Below, piece by piece: positions 1 through 8,809 of a stretch of DNA of 64,000 bases (position 1 is its first letter; every line of letters starts with the position of its first letter). The position numbers were made by a program, and so were the translations under genes. The notes beneath the pieces are model-generated. The model saw nothing but the letters and a program-made list of their open reading frames with translations. It was not told the DNA's origin and made no database searches. Origin of the DNA: Actinospica sp035552695 (GTDB taxonomy: Bacteria; Actinomycetota; Actinomycetes; Streptomycetales; Catenulisporaceae); contig NZ_DASZKT010000249.1 of assembly GCF_035552695.1 (NCBI RefSeq), positions 1 through 64,000 on the forward strand. The letters are read 5' to 3'.

Positions 1-1944
1 CTCGTTGATGATGTCCGAGGGCGACCAGACGTACCGCTCCACGGCCCGCGTCGCCACCGAACGCTGGTATTGCGTGCTGGTCGAGCCGGTCAGCGACTGC
101 ACGACGGACTTCTCCCCGCCGCGCCCGAAGCGGCCCGGCGACCCGGGCGTGGACATGTGCCCGGTGGACGTCGTCGTGGCGGTGCCGGTGGTGACGGTGG
201 TCTCCGCCGACCACGACGTGCCCCAGTAGTCCGCGAAGTAGCGCGCGTCGGCCGGCTCGACGCCGGCGAACACGGCCTTGCAGCCGGTGCCGGTGAAGAC
301 GGCCGAGCGCAGGTGCTCCGGAAACTGTGAGAGGGACTGCGTGAGCAGCACGATCCCGGCGTTGGCCGCACGCGCTCGCTGGAGACCCTGCACCACGTAC
401 TCGTCGACGAAGCGGCCCGCCTCGTCCACGATCAGGCCCTTGAAGACCTCGCGATTGGCCTCCGGCGCCGCCACCACCTGCACGAACTGGGCGATGGCGA
501 GCCGGGCGAGGATCCGCGCGGCCTGCGGCGAGCTGCCCTCCGGCAGGGCGATGCGCACGCGCAGCGGCCGGTCGATATCGCGCATGGAGAACTTGCGCGG
601 GCGGCCGTCGAACAGGTCGATCAGCTGTGGCCGGTCGAGCAGCCGCAGCCGCTCGTTGAGCAGCGGCACCGGGCTCTGCGTCAGCACCAGGTCGAGTAGT
701 TCGCGCAGCAGCGGATAGCGGTCGTTGCGCTCGTGGAACTCCGCGATGACGCTGTACAGCGCATTGCGCGCGGCCGAGTCCACGGCCGGGTCGTGCACCG
801 CGGTGTCCGGCGGCAATACCGCTCCGGCCAGCCGGTCCGCCGCCTCCTCGGGCCCACTCGCCCCGCCGAACAGGTCGAAGCCCCAGGCACCCGGCCCCGG
901 CTCCCCGTTCGGATCGATGTCGACGTCGAAGAAGTCCGGCAGCTGCCGCGCGTCGAACGCCGAACCGGTCGGGTCGATGACGACGACCGAGGCCATCCCG
1001 ACGAGCGTCTGCAGCCCCAGCAGCTCGATGATCGGCCGCGCGAAGGATCGCGTCTTACCGGCTCCGGGCGGCCCGACCACGAGCATGGACGTGCGCAGCA
1101 CCTCCGTGTCTAGCGCGAACCACTCCTTCTGATGCGTCGCCGGATTCCGGTCGCTCTGCGCGGCCACGCCGAGCCGGGCCTGGCCGGTCACCAGGTCGTG
1201 CTGCACCAGCCGCGGCATCGGCAGGTCGCGCTGCCCGGAGGAGTGCGGGAAGGCGCTGCCGCCCTTCTCCTGGATGGCCACCGCTATCGGAGCCAGCTGC
1301 TCCGGGCCGTTCTGCCGCGCCGTGCGCTGCACCACCCGCGCCACCCGCACGTAGTCCACGTCCGTCAGCTCGCCGGTCGCGACCTCCTCGTCCAGCCGGC
1401 GCGCCGCGTCCACGAAGCCCGCCTCGCGCAGCTCCGCCCACAGATCCGGCCGCTGCTTGGGGATCGGGACCGCCTTCTTGGGCTCCGGCCGGTAGCGCAG
1501 CCACAGCCAGCGCCCGACGATCTGCCACCTGCCGTACGTCCCGACGCCCGCCAGCACGATGACCAGCGCCAGGAACGGAATCACCGACCCTGGCAGGTTG
1601 AGGTACGACAGCAGCAGCCCGAGCGGAAAGGTCATCGCTGCCCAGATCGGGACCGCCAGAATGAGCGCGAGCCGGGCGCGGCGCCAGATATGGGGCTCGA
1701 GCGGACCGGGTCGGCCGCCCGCGCTCTCGTCCGGGGTGCGGCCGTACGCGAAGACGCCGGGCACGTCGAGCATGCGGTCGCCGTGCACCCAGCTGACCAG
1801 GTCCGGCCGGGTCTGCTCGGTCCACGCCGAGCCGGTCCAGTAGCGCAGCTGCGGCGCCCCGCTCGGGCACGGGTACCAGCCCTCGCGCATGCCCTGCCGC
1901 CGGGGGGCGTCAGTGCCCGCGGACACGCTGTCGTCGATCGTCAA
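1..1944 (-). CDS. VirD4/TraG-like P-loop ATPase with N-terminal DUF2510-type motif (3' end outside window)
   Basis: The frame is open from a TTG at 1944 to the window edge (648 codons seen; the C-terminus is missing). The TTG has a GGGGAG ribosome site 6 bases upstream; an ATG at about 1890 is the alternative. Residues 22-45 (GWYPCPSG, then RYWTGSAWTEQ) look like the WYxDPxG/RYWDGxxWT motif of DUF2510. Two hydrophobic segments lie near 88-110 and 118-135. A Walker A (GPPGAGKT) is near 290-298 and a Walker B-like LIVDEAGRF near 500, followed by LLTQSLSQ. This is the layout of type IV coupling ATPases (VirD4/TraG/TraD), which pump DNA or protein at the membrane. No relaxase or other secretion gene is visible in the window, so a conjugative role is not shown; a chromosomal orphan is equally possible. 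Confidence 0.75.
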   Translation of the reverse strand, partial: MTIDDSVSAGTDAPRRQGMREGWYPCPSGAPQLRYWTGSAWTEQTRPDLVSWVHGDRMLDVPGVFAYGRTPDESAGGRPGPLEPHIWRRARLALILAVPIWAAMTFPLGLLLSYLNLPGSVIPFLALVIVLAGVGTYGRWQIVGRWLWLRYRPEPKKAVPIPKQRPDLWAELREAGFVDAARRLDEEVATGELTDVDYVRVARVVQRTARQNGPEQLAPIAVAIQEKGGSAFPHSSGQRDLPMPRLVQHDLVTGQARLGVAAQSDRNPATHQKEWFALDTEVLRTSMLVVGPPGAGKTRSFARPIIELLGLQTLVGMASVVVIDPTGSAFDARQLPDFFDVDIDPNGEPGPGAWGFDLFGGASGPEEAADRLAGAVLPPDTAVHDPAVDSAARNALYSVIAEFHERNDRYPLLRELLDLVLTQSPVPLLNERLRLLDRPQLIDLFDGRPRKFSMRDIDRPLRVRIALPEGSSPQAARILARLAIAQFVQVVAAPEANREVFKGLIVDEAGRFVDEYVVQGLQRARAANAGIVLLTQSLSQFPEHLRSAVFTGTGCKAVFAGVEPADARYFADYWGTSWSAETTVTTGTATTTSTGHMSTPGSPGRFGRGGEKSVVQSLTGSTSTQYQRSVATRAVERYVWSPSDIINE

Positions 1945-2127
1945 AGCAACGCTCCCCTACCATGAGGCCGTCCGCTGGCATCGCCAAAGCAACGCTGCCG
2001 TGACTTCCCTACCATGAGGCCGTCCGCTGGCACCGTCAAAGCAACGCTGCCGTGACTTCCCTACCCTGAGGCCGTCCGCGACATCGCATCGCCAAAGCAA
2101 CGCCGCCGCGACTTCCCTGCCTGAGGC
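1938..2127. repeat. Tandem direct repeat array (~52 bp unit) at the 5' end of the VirD4-like gene
   Basis: A unit beginning CAAAGCAACG recurs at 1942, 1985, 2037 and 2093 (spacings 43, 52 and 56). The first copy lacks about 9 bases and the last is partial. The units share CTTCCCTACC, then TGAGGCCGTCCGC. Read on the minus strand, each unit carries a purine-rich GGGAAG/GGGGAG and a TTGACG or TTGGCG. The copy nearest the gene supplies its ribosome site and TTG start. The rest of 2128-2322 has no gene; it holds a tandem 16-mer (CGCGGTAGGCGTAGAC, about 2168-2200) and the gabT leader. Confidence 0.85.
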
Positions 2128-2322
2128 CTGATGACGTGTCGGCTTGATGGTATCGATCCGGGGGCGGCGCGGTAGGCGTAGACCGCGGTAGGCGTAGACA
2201 CTGTGCGAAGGAAGGTCCGGATTTTCGCGACGATCTGCGAGGTGTCGGCCGCCGCGCGCTCGGTTAGGGTCGATCGAGAGCCTCTTCGCAGCCTCCGCAT
2301 GCCGATCGAATGGAGACCCCCC

Positions 2323-3684
2323 ATGTCCGCGCTCGCCCACGGCGGTCCTTCGCTCCCGCAGGAGCGCCGCCTCGTCACCGAGATCCCGGGCCCGCTCTCG
2401 CGGGAGCTGTTCGAGCGGCGCAACGCGGTCGTGGCGAACGGCGTCTCGACCACGCTGCCGGTGTTCGTGACCCAGGCGGGCGGCGGCGTGGTGCTGGACG
2501 TGGACGGCAACTCGCTGATCGACTTCGGCTCCGGCATCGCGGTCACCAGCGTGGGCAACAGCGCCGAGGCCGTGGTCAACCGGGCCGGCGAGCAGCTGCG
2601 CCGGTTCACCCACACCTGCTTCATGGTCACGCCCTACGAGTCCTACGTCGCGGTCTGCGAGCAGCTGGCCGAGCTGACCCCGGGCGAGCACCCGAAGAAG
2701 TCGGCGCTGTTCAACTCGGGCGCGGAGGCCGTGGAGAACGCGGTGAAGATCGCCCGCGCCCACACGAAGAGGCAGGCAGTCGTCGTCTTCGACCACGGCT
2801 ACCACGGCCGGACCAACCTGACGATGGCGCTGACGGCGAAGAACATGCCCTACAAGAACGGCTTCGGCCCCTTCGCCCCCGAGGTCTACCGGGTGCCGAT
2901 GGCCTACCCGTTCCGCTGGCCGACCGGCCCGGAGAACTGCGCCGAGGAGGCCGCGGCGCAGGCGATCTCGCAGATCGAGAAGCAGGTCGGCGCGGACAAC
3001 GTCGCCGCCGTCATCATCGAGCCGATCCAGGGCGAGGGCGGCTTCATCGAGCCGCCGCTCGGCTTCCTGCCGCGGATCGCCGAGTTCTGCCGGGCGAACG
3101 GCATCGTGTTCATCGCGGACGAGATCCAGACCGGCTTCTGCCGCACCGGCGACTGGTTCGCCGTCGACCACGAGGGCGTCGTACCGGACCTGGTCACCAC
3201 GGCCAAGGGCCTGGCCGGCGGACTGCCGCTGGCGGCGGTGACCGGCCGCGCCGAGATCATGGACGCCGCGCACGCCGGCGGCCTCGGCGGCACCTACGGC
3301 GGCAACCCGGTGGCCTGCGCGGGCGCCCTCGGCGCGCTGGAGACGATGCGCGGCCTGGACCTGCCCGCCGCCGCCCGCCGGATCGGCGAGATCATGCTGC
3401 CCCGGCTGAACAAGCTGGCCGCGCGCTTCCCGCAGATCGGCGACGTGCGCGGCCGCGGCGCGATGATCGCCGTCGAGCTGGTCAAGCCGGGCACCAAGGA
3501 CCCGGACGCCGCGCTCACCGCGCAGATCGCCAAGGTCTGCCACGCGCAGGGCCTGATCGTGCTCACCTGCGGCACCTACGGCAACGTGCTGCGCTTCCTG
3601 CCGCCGCTGGTCATCGGCGAGGACCTGCTGACCGAGGGCCTGGACCTCATCGAGGCGGCCTTCGAGCAGCTCACCGCCCAGTAA
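2323..3684 (+). CDS. gabT: 4-aminobutyrate aminotransferase
   Basis: 453-residue class III PLP aminotransferase, full length for the GabT family. It transfers the amino group of GABA to 2-oxoglutarate, giving succinate semialdehyde, in the cytoplasm. GSGIAVTSVGN near 65, FNSGAEAVENA, the PLP-contacting IADEIQTGFCRTG and the Schiff-base lysine in TTAKGLAGG (K295) are all present. The ATG at 2323 is preceded by GGAG with 7 bases spacing; the frame is open further upstream but without a ribosome site or family homology. The potDABC genes and three aldehyde dehydrogenases nearby make GABA from putrescine the likely substrate source. Enzymes of this family often also accept beta-alanine, which would fit the MmsA-type dehydrogenase at 5556. 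Confidence 0.93.
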   Translation: MSALAHGGPSLPQERRLVTEIPGPLSRELFERRNAVVANGVSTTLPVFVTQAGGGVVLDVDGNSLIDFGSGIAVTSVGNSAEAVVNRAGEQLRRFTHTCFMVTPYESYVAVCEQLAELTPGEHPKKSALFNSGAEAVENAVKIARAHTKRQAVVVFDHGYHGRTNLTMALTAKNMPYKNGFGPFAPEVYRVPMAYPFRWPTGPENCAEEAAAQAISQIEKQVGADNVAAVIIEPIQGEGGFIEPPLGFLPRIAEFCRANGIVFIADEIQTGFCRTGDWFAVDHEGVVPDLVTTAKGLAGGLPLAAVTGRAEIMDAAHAGGLGGTYGGNPVACAGALGALETMRGLDLPAAARRIGEIMLPRLNKLAARFPQIGDVRGRGAMIAVELVKPGTKDPDAALTAQIAKVCHAQGLIVLTCGTYGNVLRFLPPLVIGEDLLTEGLDLIEAAFEQLTAQ

Positions 3685-3761
3685 GGGGCGGTCGCGCGGC
3701 GAGGGATGCGAAACCGCGGAAGCGGGCGTAACGTGACATTCAAGGCGATTTAGACTGTTCG

Positions 3762-3806
3762 GCCCGGCGTCGGCACCTCGGAGACGGGGAGTCGGCGCCG
3801 GGCGTT
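3762..3806 (+). terminator. Possible terminator after gabT
   Basis: CCCGGCG and CGCCGGG arms flank a long GC-rich loop and are followed by GTTTCC. The stem is short and the loop long, so this is a weak candidate. Confidence 0.35.
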
Positions 3807-3864
3807 TCCGTGCCCGCGGCGGGCTGCCCGCCCGGAGCCGGCCGAGGGCGTAGGGTCTGGGGCG

Positions 3865-4533
3865 ATGATCGAGCGCGGCCCCTCCCCGTCCCGGCGTTCC
3901 TGGTGGATCGTGCCGGCCGCGCTGCTCTGCGCCTTCGGCCTGCTGCTCTGGCAGGTGGCCTCGCACGGGCCGCTGACGAGGCTCGACGTGCACGTGCGCA
4001 ACGGGATCCAGGACGCCGCCACCACCTCGGGGCTGCACTGGCTCGCCTCCCTCGGGCGCGGCTGCGCGAACCTCGGGGATGAGGCCCCCGCGGTACTCAG
4101 CCTGCTGGCAGTCGCAGGGCTGACCACCTGGCTGACGCGATCCTGGCGGCCGCCGCTCCTCGCCGCGGCGGCCGGGATCGTGCTGGCCACGGTGATTCCG
4201 CTGAAGATCTGGGTCGGCCGACCCGGGCCCGGCGAGGTCACGCTGGGCAACGCGACCCTCGGCTTCTTCCCCTCCGGGCACACGGCCGACGCGGTCTGCT
4301 GCTATGTGACGGCCGGCTACCTGCTCGGCGTGTGCGTCTGGACGAGCCGGCTCGCGCGACAACTGCTCGGCGGAATCGTCGCGGCGCTGCTCGTGCTGAC
4401 GATCTTCGGACTGCTCTGGTCGAACTACCACTGGCTGACGGACGTTCTGGGCTCGCTCTGCTGGTGCGGCGCCTGGCTGCTGGTACTCGCTCATCTCGAT
4501 CAGGCCAGGGCGTATCCGCGCGGCAGGCGGTAG
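3865..4533 (+). CDS. PAP2-family membrane phosphatase
   Basis: 222 residues with about six hydrophobic segments. The three-part acid phosphatase signature is present: KIWVGRPGP (K and RP) near 112-120, PSGH near 133-136, and SNYHWLTDV (H and D) near 190-198. In the standard motif the third block is SRxxxxxHxxxD; here the arginine is replaced by asparagine and the block is compressed, so activity is likely but not certain. Members dephosphorylate phosphatidate, undecaprenyl diphosphate or related lipids with the active site on the outer face of the membrane. The stop overlaps tail-to-tail by 34 bp with the next gene on the opposite strand. Confidence 0.85.
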   Translation: MIERGPSPSRRSWWIVPAALLCAFGLLLWQVASHGPLTRLDVHVRNGIQDAATTSGLHWLASLGRGCANLGDEAPAVLSLLAVAGLTTWLTRSWRPPLLAAAAGIVLATVIPLKIWVGRPGPGEVTLGNATLGFFPSGHTADAVCCYVTAGYLLGVCVWTSRLARQLLGGIVAALLVLTIFGLLWSNYHWLTDVLGSLCWCGAWLLVLAHLDQARAYPRGRR

Positions 4534-5462
4534 GTCGGCGGTCGGTCGAGCAGTCGGCTGAGCTCCTCCCACACCTCGTCCCAGCGCTCGCGGACCTGGG
4601 ACGGACTCACCTGAGCCACCGTCAGCCGGAGCACCGTCGCCATCCAGCGACGGCGCGCCGCGGCCCGGTCCAGCGCGGCGGAGCTCGGTTGGAAGCCCGG
4701 AGCCACCTCGAGGGCGATGCCCCGATCCGGCCATAGCGCTCCCGGGAGCACGGCGACGCAGCCGGTCGCCTGCTCGACGATCCTGCGGTTCCACACCGGA
4801 CGCGGCGCTATCGCACGGGCGAGCCGCTCCTGGCAGTCCGCCTCCTCGCCGGTGCGGATTCCCGCACTGAACTCGGCCAGCACGGCACGCATCCGCGCCG
4901 AACGCTGCACCTGATGCGCCGCCAGTTCCGCGCAGAGCTCGGCCGGGGTGCAGCGGCGGCTGTAGACGAGTTCGTTGATGATCGAGCGGACGAATTCCTT
5001 GTCCTTGAGGTCGAGGCACGCATCCACGGCGGCGCGCGGCAGCGGCGCCACCGCGCAGCCCTCGATCCGCACCGGCTCGGGCGGCCTGGTCGTGCGCCCG
5101 ACGAGCACGAAACCGTGCGACTGCCGCCGCCTGCCGTGCGGGATGAGCACCTTGATGCGCGGATCATCGGTCCGCGCGGCCGCGACCCGGTGCACGCGCA
5201 GCGCGGCCAGCCCGGTCACGATCGCGCCAGGACCGGCATACAGCAGCGCGGCGCGGATCCGGCCGAGGCCCTTCAGCGCATCCGCCCGGCTCGCGCACAC
5301 GCCCTTGAGCACGCGGCTCCACGGCCTGTCCGGGCCCTCCCGCAGCCGCAGCGTGGAGGGCGGAACGCCGAGTTCGATCAGCTGCGCCCGGGTGGCCAGG
5401 CCGCCCTGGGTCTCGAAGAGCCGCTCGACGGCTCCCTTGTCATAGTTCGTACATTTCGTCAT
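4500..5462 (-). CDS. AbiEi-like winged-helix protein with degenerate DUF559-type C-terminus
   Basis: 320 residues from ATG 5462; the frame opens at 5504, but that start lies inside a palindrome. The N-terminal 45 residues (AVERLFETQGGLATRAQLIELG, then PPSTLRLR) resemble the helix-turn-helix of AbiEi_4 antitoxin domains. The C-terminal 100 residues follow the layout of actinobacterial DUF559/Vsr-fold nucleases (WPDRGIALEV, later ARRRWMATVLRLT, QVRERWDEVWEEL), but the usual ExDG active-site step reads EVAPG, so catalysis is doubtful. No AbiEii-type nucleotidyltransferase toxin is adjacent, so this is not a demonstrable toxin-antitoxin pair. A near-perfect inverted repeat lies 33-74 bp upstream of the start and could be its operator or the mmsA terminator. 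Confidence 0.6.
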   Translation of the reverse strand: MTKCTNYDKGAVERLFETQGGLATRAQLIELGVPPSTLRLREGPDRPWSRVLKGVCASRADALKGLGRIRAALLYAGPGAIVTGLAALRVHRVAAARTDDPRIKVLIPHGRRRQSHGFVLVGRTTRPPEPVRIEGCAVAPLPRAAVDACLDLKDKEFVRSIINELVYSRRCTPAELCAELAAHQVQRSARMRAVLAEFSAGIRTGEEADCQERLARAIAPRPVWNRRIVEQATGCVAVLPGALWPDRGIALEVAPGFQPSSAALDRAAARRRWMATVLRLTVAQVSPSQVRERWDEVWEELSRLLDRPPTYRLPRGYALA

Positions 5463-5494
5463 GTATCCAGCATCGCCGGGCCGGCACGACGAAA

Positions 5495-5536
5495 CATCGT
5501 GCAATCGGCGTATATAAGTACGCCGAATGCACGATG
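5495..5536. terminator. 18-bp-arm inverted repeat between mmsA and the AbiEi-like gene
   Basis: Arms at 5495-5512 and 5519-5536 are complementary except for one A/A position, with a 6-base AT-rich spacer (TATAAG). On the minus strand it follows the mmsA stop by 20 bases and is trailed by TTTCGTCG, so it can act as an intrinsic terminator. It also sits just upstream of the AbiEi-like gene, and the spacer reads TTATAT on that strand, so an operator/promoter role is an alternative. Confidence 0.7.
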
Positions 5537-5555
5537 TGTTTCACCGGAAGAACCC

Positions 5556-7073
<1,518 letters not shown>

Positions 7074-7203
7074 GAAAGACCTCTTCAGTGTCACGGTGTC
7101 CGGTGGGGTTCTGGTTTCGAGTCTGCGCCGCAGGCGGGGGCCGCGTCACTTTCCAGAGTGTCGGTGGGCGCGCGTTTTGCCTTACAGCGGCACTCTCAAC
7201 TGC

Positions 7204-8601
7204 TCACGAGTCGAAGCCGAGGCCGAAGCGGTCGAGCGTGCGCAGCCAGAGATTGCGCTTGCCCTCGTTGTGGTCCGCGCGGCCGAGCGACCAGGCCGTC
7301 GCGTTGATCCCGACGGACTTGAACGGCTCCGGGGGGAACGGCAGCGGCTTCGACTTCACCAGGTCCAGCTCGGTCAGCTCGGTCTGCTCCCGGGAGAGCA
7401 GGTCCAGCATCACCTGTGCGCCGAACCGGGTCGCGCCTACACCCAAACCGGTGAAGCCAGCCGCGTACGCCACTCGTCCGTCGTAAGCGGTGTCGAAGAA
7501 CGCGCAGAATCGGGTGCAGGTGTCGATGACGCCGCCCCACTTGTGGGTGAAGCGGACGTCCGCCAACTGGGGGAACGCCTCGTAGAAGTGCCGGGCCAGC
7601 TTCTCGAAGGTCTTCGGCCGCTGGTCGAGCTCGGGCGCGATGCGGTTGCCGTAGTGGTAGACCGCGTCGTAGCCGCCCCACAGGATCCGGTTGTCCGCGC
7701 TCAGCCGGTAGTAGTGGAAGTGGTTCGCGCTGTCGCCGATTCCCTGACGATTACGCCATCCGATGGACTCCATCTGCGCCTCGGTCAACGGCTCGGTCAT
7801 CAGTGCGTAGTCGTACACCGGCACGATGTACGGCCGCACCCGCTTGAGCAGCGAGGGGAAGACGTTGGTGCCGAGAGCCACCCGTTCGGCCGAGATCTGA
7901 CGGCCGTTCAGGGTACGCAGCGCCATCCCGTTGCCGGACTTCTCCAGCCCGGTCACGCGGGTGCCCTCGTAGATCCGCACGCCCAGCGCCAGGCACGCGT
8001 CGCGCAGCCCCCAGGCCAGCTTCGCCGGGTGCACCATCGCGCACCCCTCGCGGTCCCACAGCCCGGCTTGGTACGTCGGCGAGTCCACCTGCGCGCGGAC
8101 GGCGTCGCGGTCGAGGAACTCCACATGCTCGCCGTACTGCCCGGCCACGTCCGCGTACTCGGCCAGGTCGTTCGCCTGCCATTCCGCGGTGGCCACGCTC
8201 AGCTGACCGGTGCGCTCCCAGTCGCAGTCGATGCCATGGTGCTGCACGCTCGCCTGCATCGCGTCCAGGTTCGCCTCGCCCAGTTTCACGAGCGTGCGCA
8301 ACTCGGGCTCGAAGCGGTCGATGCCGTTGGGCAGTCCGTGTGTCAGCGAGGCCTCGGCGAAGCCGCCGTTGCGCCCGGAGGCCGCCCAGCCGATCCGGTT
8401 CGCCTCGACGAGCACGACCTCGCGGCCGGGGTCCCGCTCCTTGGCGATCAGCGCCGTCCACAGCCCGCTGTAGCCGCCGCCGACCACGACGAGGTCGCAG
8501 GTCAGGTTCTCGGCGAGCGCGGGCAGTGCCTGCGGTCGGCCGGGGTCGTCCAGCCAGAACGGCACCGGCGCGGCCCCGGCCAACGCATGGCTGACTTCCA
8601 T
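7204..8601 (-). CDS. FAD-dependent amine oxidoreductase, PuuB-like (DAO fold)
   Basis: 465 residues. Dinucleotide-binding VVVGGGYSGLWTA near 38-50, an acidic VLVEAN strand end near 63, AASGRNGGF near 75 and the C-terminal FAD contact FTGLGVGATRFG near 400. This is the D-amino acid oxidase superfamily in its gamma-glutamylputrescine oxidase (PuuB)/OrdL branch, which oxidises a primary amine to an aldehyde with release of ammonia and hydrogen peroxide. No gamma-glutamylputrescine synthetase or hydrolase is in the window, so the actual amine substrate is open. The ATG has GAGAGGG 7 bases upstream. It lies 130 bp upstream of mmsA on the same strand and may be co-transcribed with it. Confidence 0.8.
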   Translation of the reverse strand: MEVSHALAGAAPVPFWLDDPGRPQALPALAENLTCDLVVVGGGYSGLWTALIAKERDPGREVVLVEANRIGWAASGRNGGFAEASLTHGLPNGIDRFEPELRTLVKLGEANLDAMQASVQHHGIDCDWERTGQLSVATAEWQANDLAEYADVAGQYGEHVEFLDRDAVRAQVDSPTYQAGLWDREGCAMVHPAKLAWGLRDACLALGVRIYEGTRVTGLEKSGNGMALRTLNGRQISAERVALGTNVFPSLLKRVRPYIVPVYDYALMTEPLTEAQMESIGWRNRQGIGDSANHFHYYRLSADNRILWGGYDAVYHYGNRIAPELDQRPKTFEKLARHFYEAFPQLADVRFTHKWGGVIDTCTRFCAFFDTAYDGRVAYAAGFTGLGVGATRFGAQVMLDLLSREQTELTELDLVKSKPLPFPPEPFKSVGINATAWSLGRADHNEGKRNLWLRTLDRFGLGFDS

Positions 8602-8735
8602 GGGGGATCCCTCTCACTGTGTCTGCGTCACGGGCTTCGACGAACCATCTTGGTGCTGGCCATGGGGCAGACACCAACCGCACCGGTGTCAGATCAGCTA
8701 CCCGAATCTTGCACTGTGGAAGTCATTCACGCCGC

Positions 8736-8764
8736 TTGACAAAGGTCTAAACCAGTTCTGGTGT
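8736..8764 (+). promoter_or_regulatory. Promoter with DasR-type (dre) palindrome for the GH18-like gene
   Basis: A consensus -35 TTGACA (8736-8741) is followed by AAAGGTCTAAACCAGT (8741-8756). This matches the DasR-responsive element consensus A[GC]TGGTCTAGACCA[GC]T at 13 of 16 positions. The -10 would fall at about 8759-8764 (TGGTGT, weak). DasR sites in this position are the known hallmark of Streptomyces chitinase promoters; the assignment here is by motif only. Confidence 0.65.
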
Positions 8765-8809
8765 GCTCGGGGACGGGAACCCCGGCAACGCCAGGAGGCG
8801 TACAGCTTC

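Noticed and set aside
1..1944. Boundary of an integrative conjugative element
   Set aside because: No tRNA gene, att repeat, integrase or relaxase is visible, so no element can be delimited from this window.
1957..5019. Open frame of about 1020 codons on the minus strand across gabT
   Set aside because: It is the antisense shadow of gabT and the PAP2 gene; composition is Arg/Gly/His-rich and no domain is seen.
4500..5462. Complete AbiE toxin-antitoxin system
   Set aside because: No AbiEii nucleotidyltransferase gene on either side; the neighbours are a PAP2 phosphatase and mmsA.
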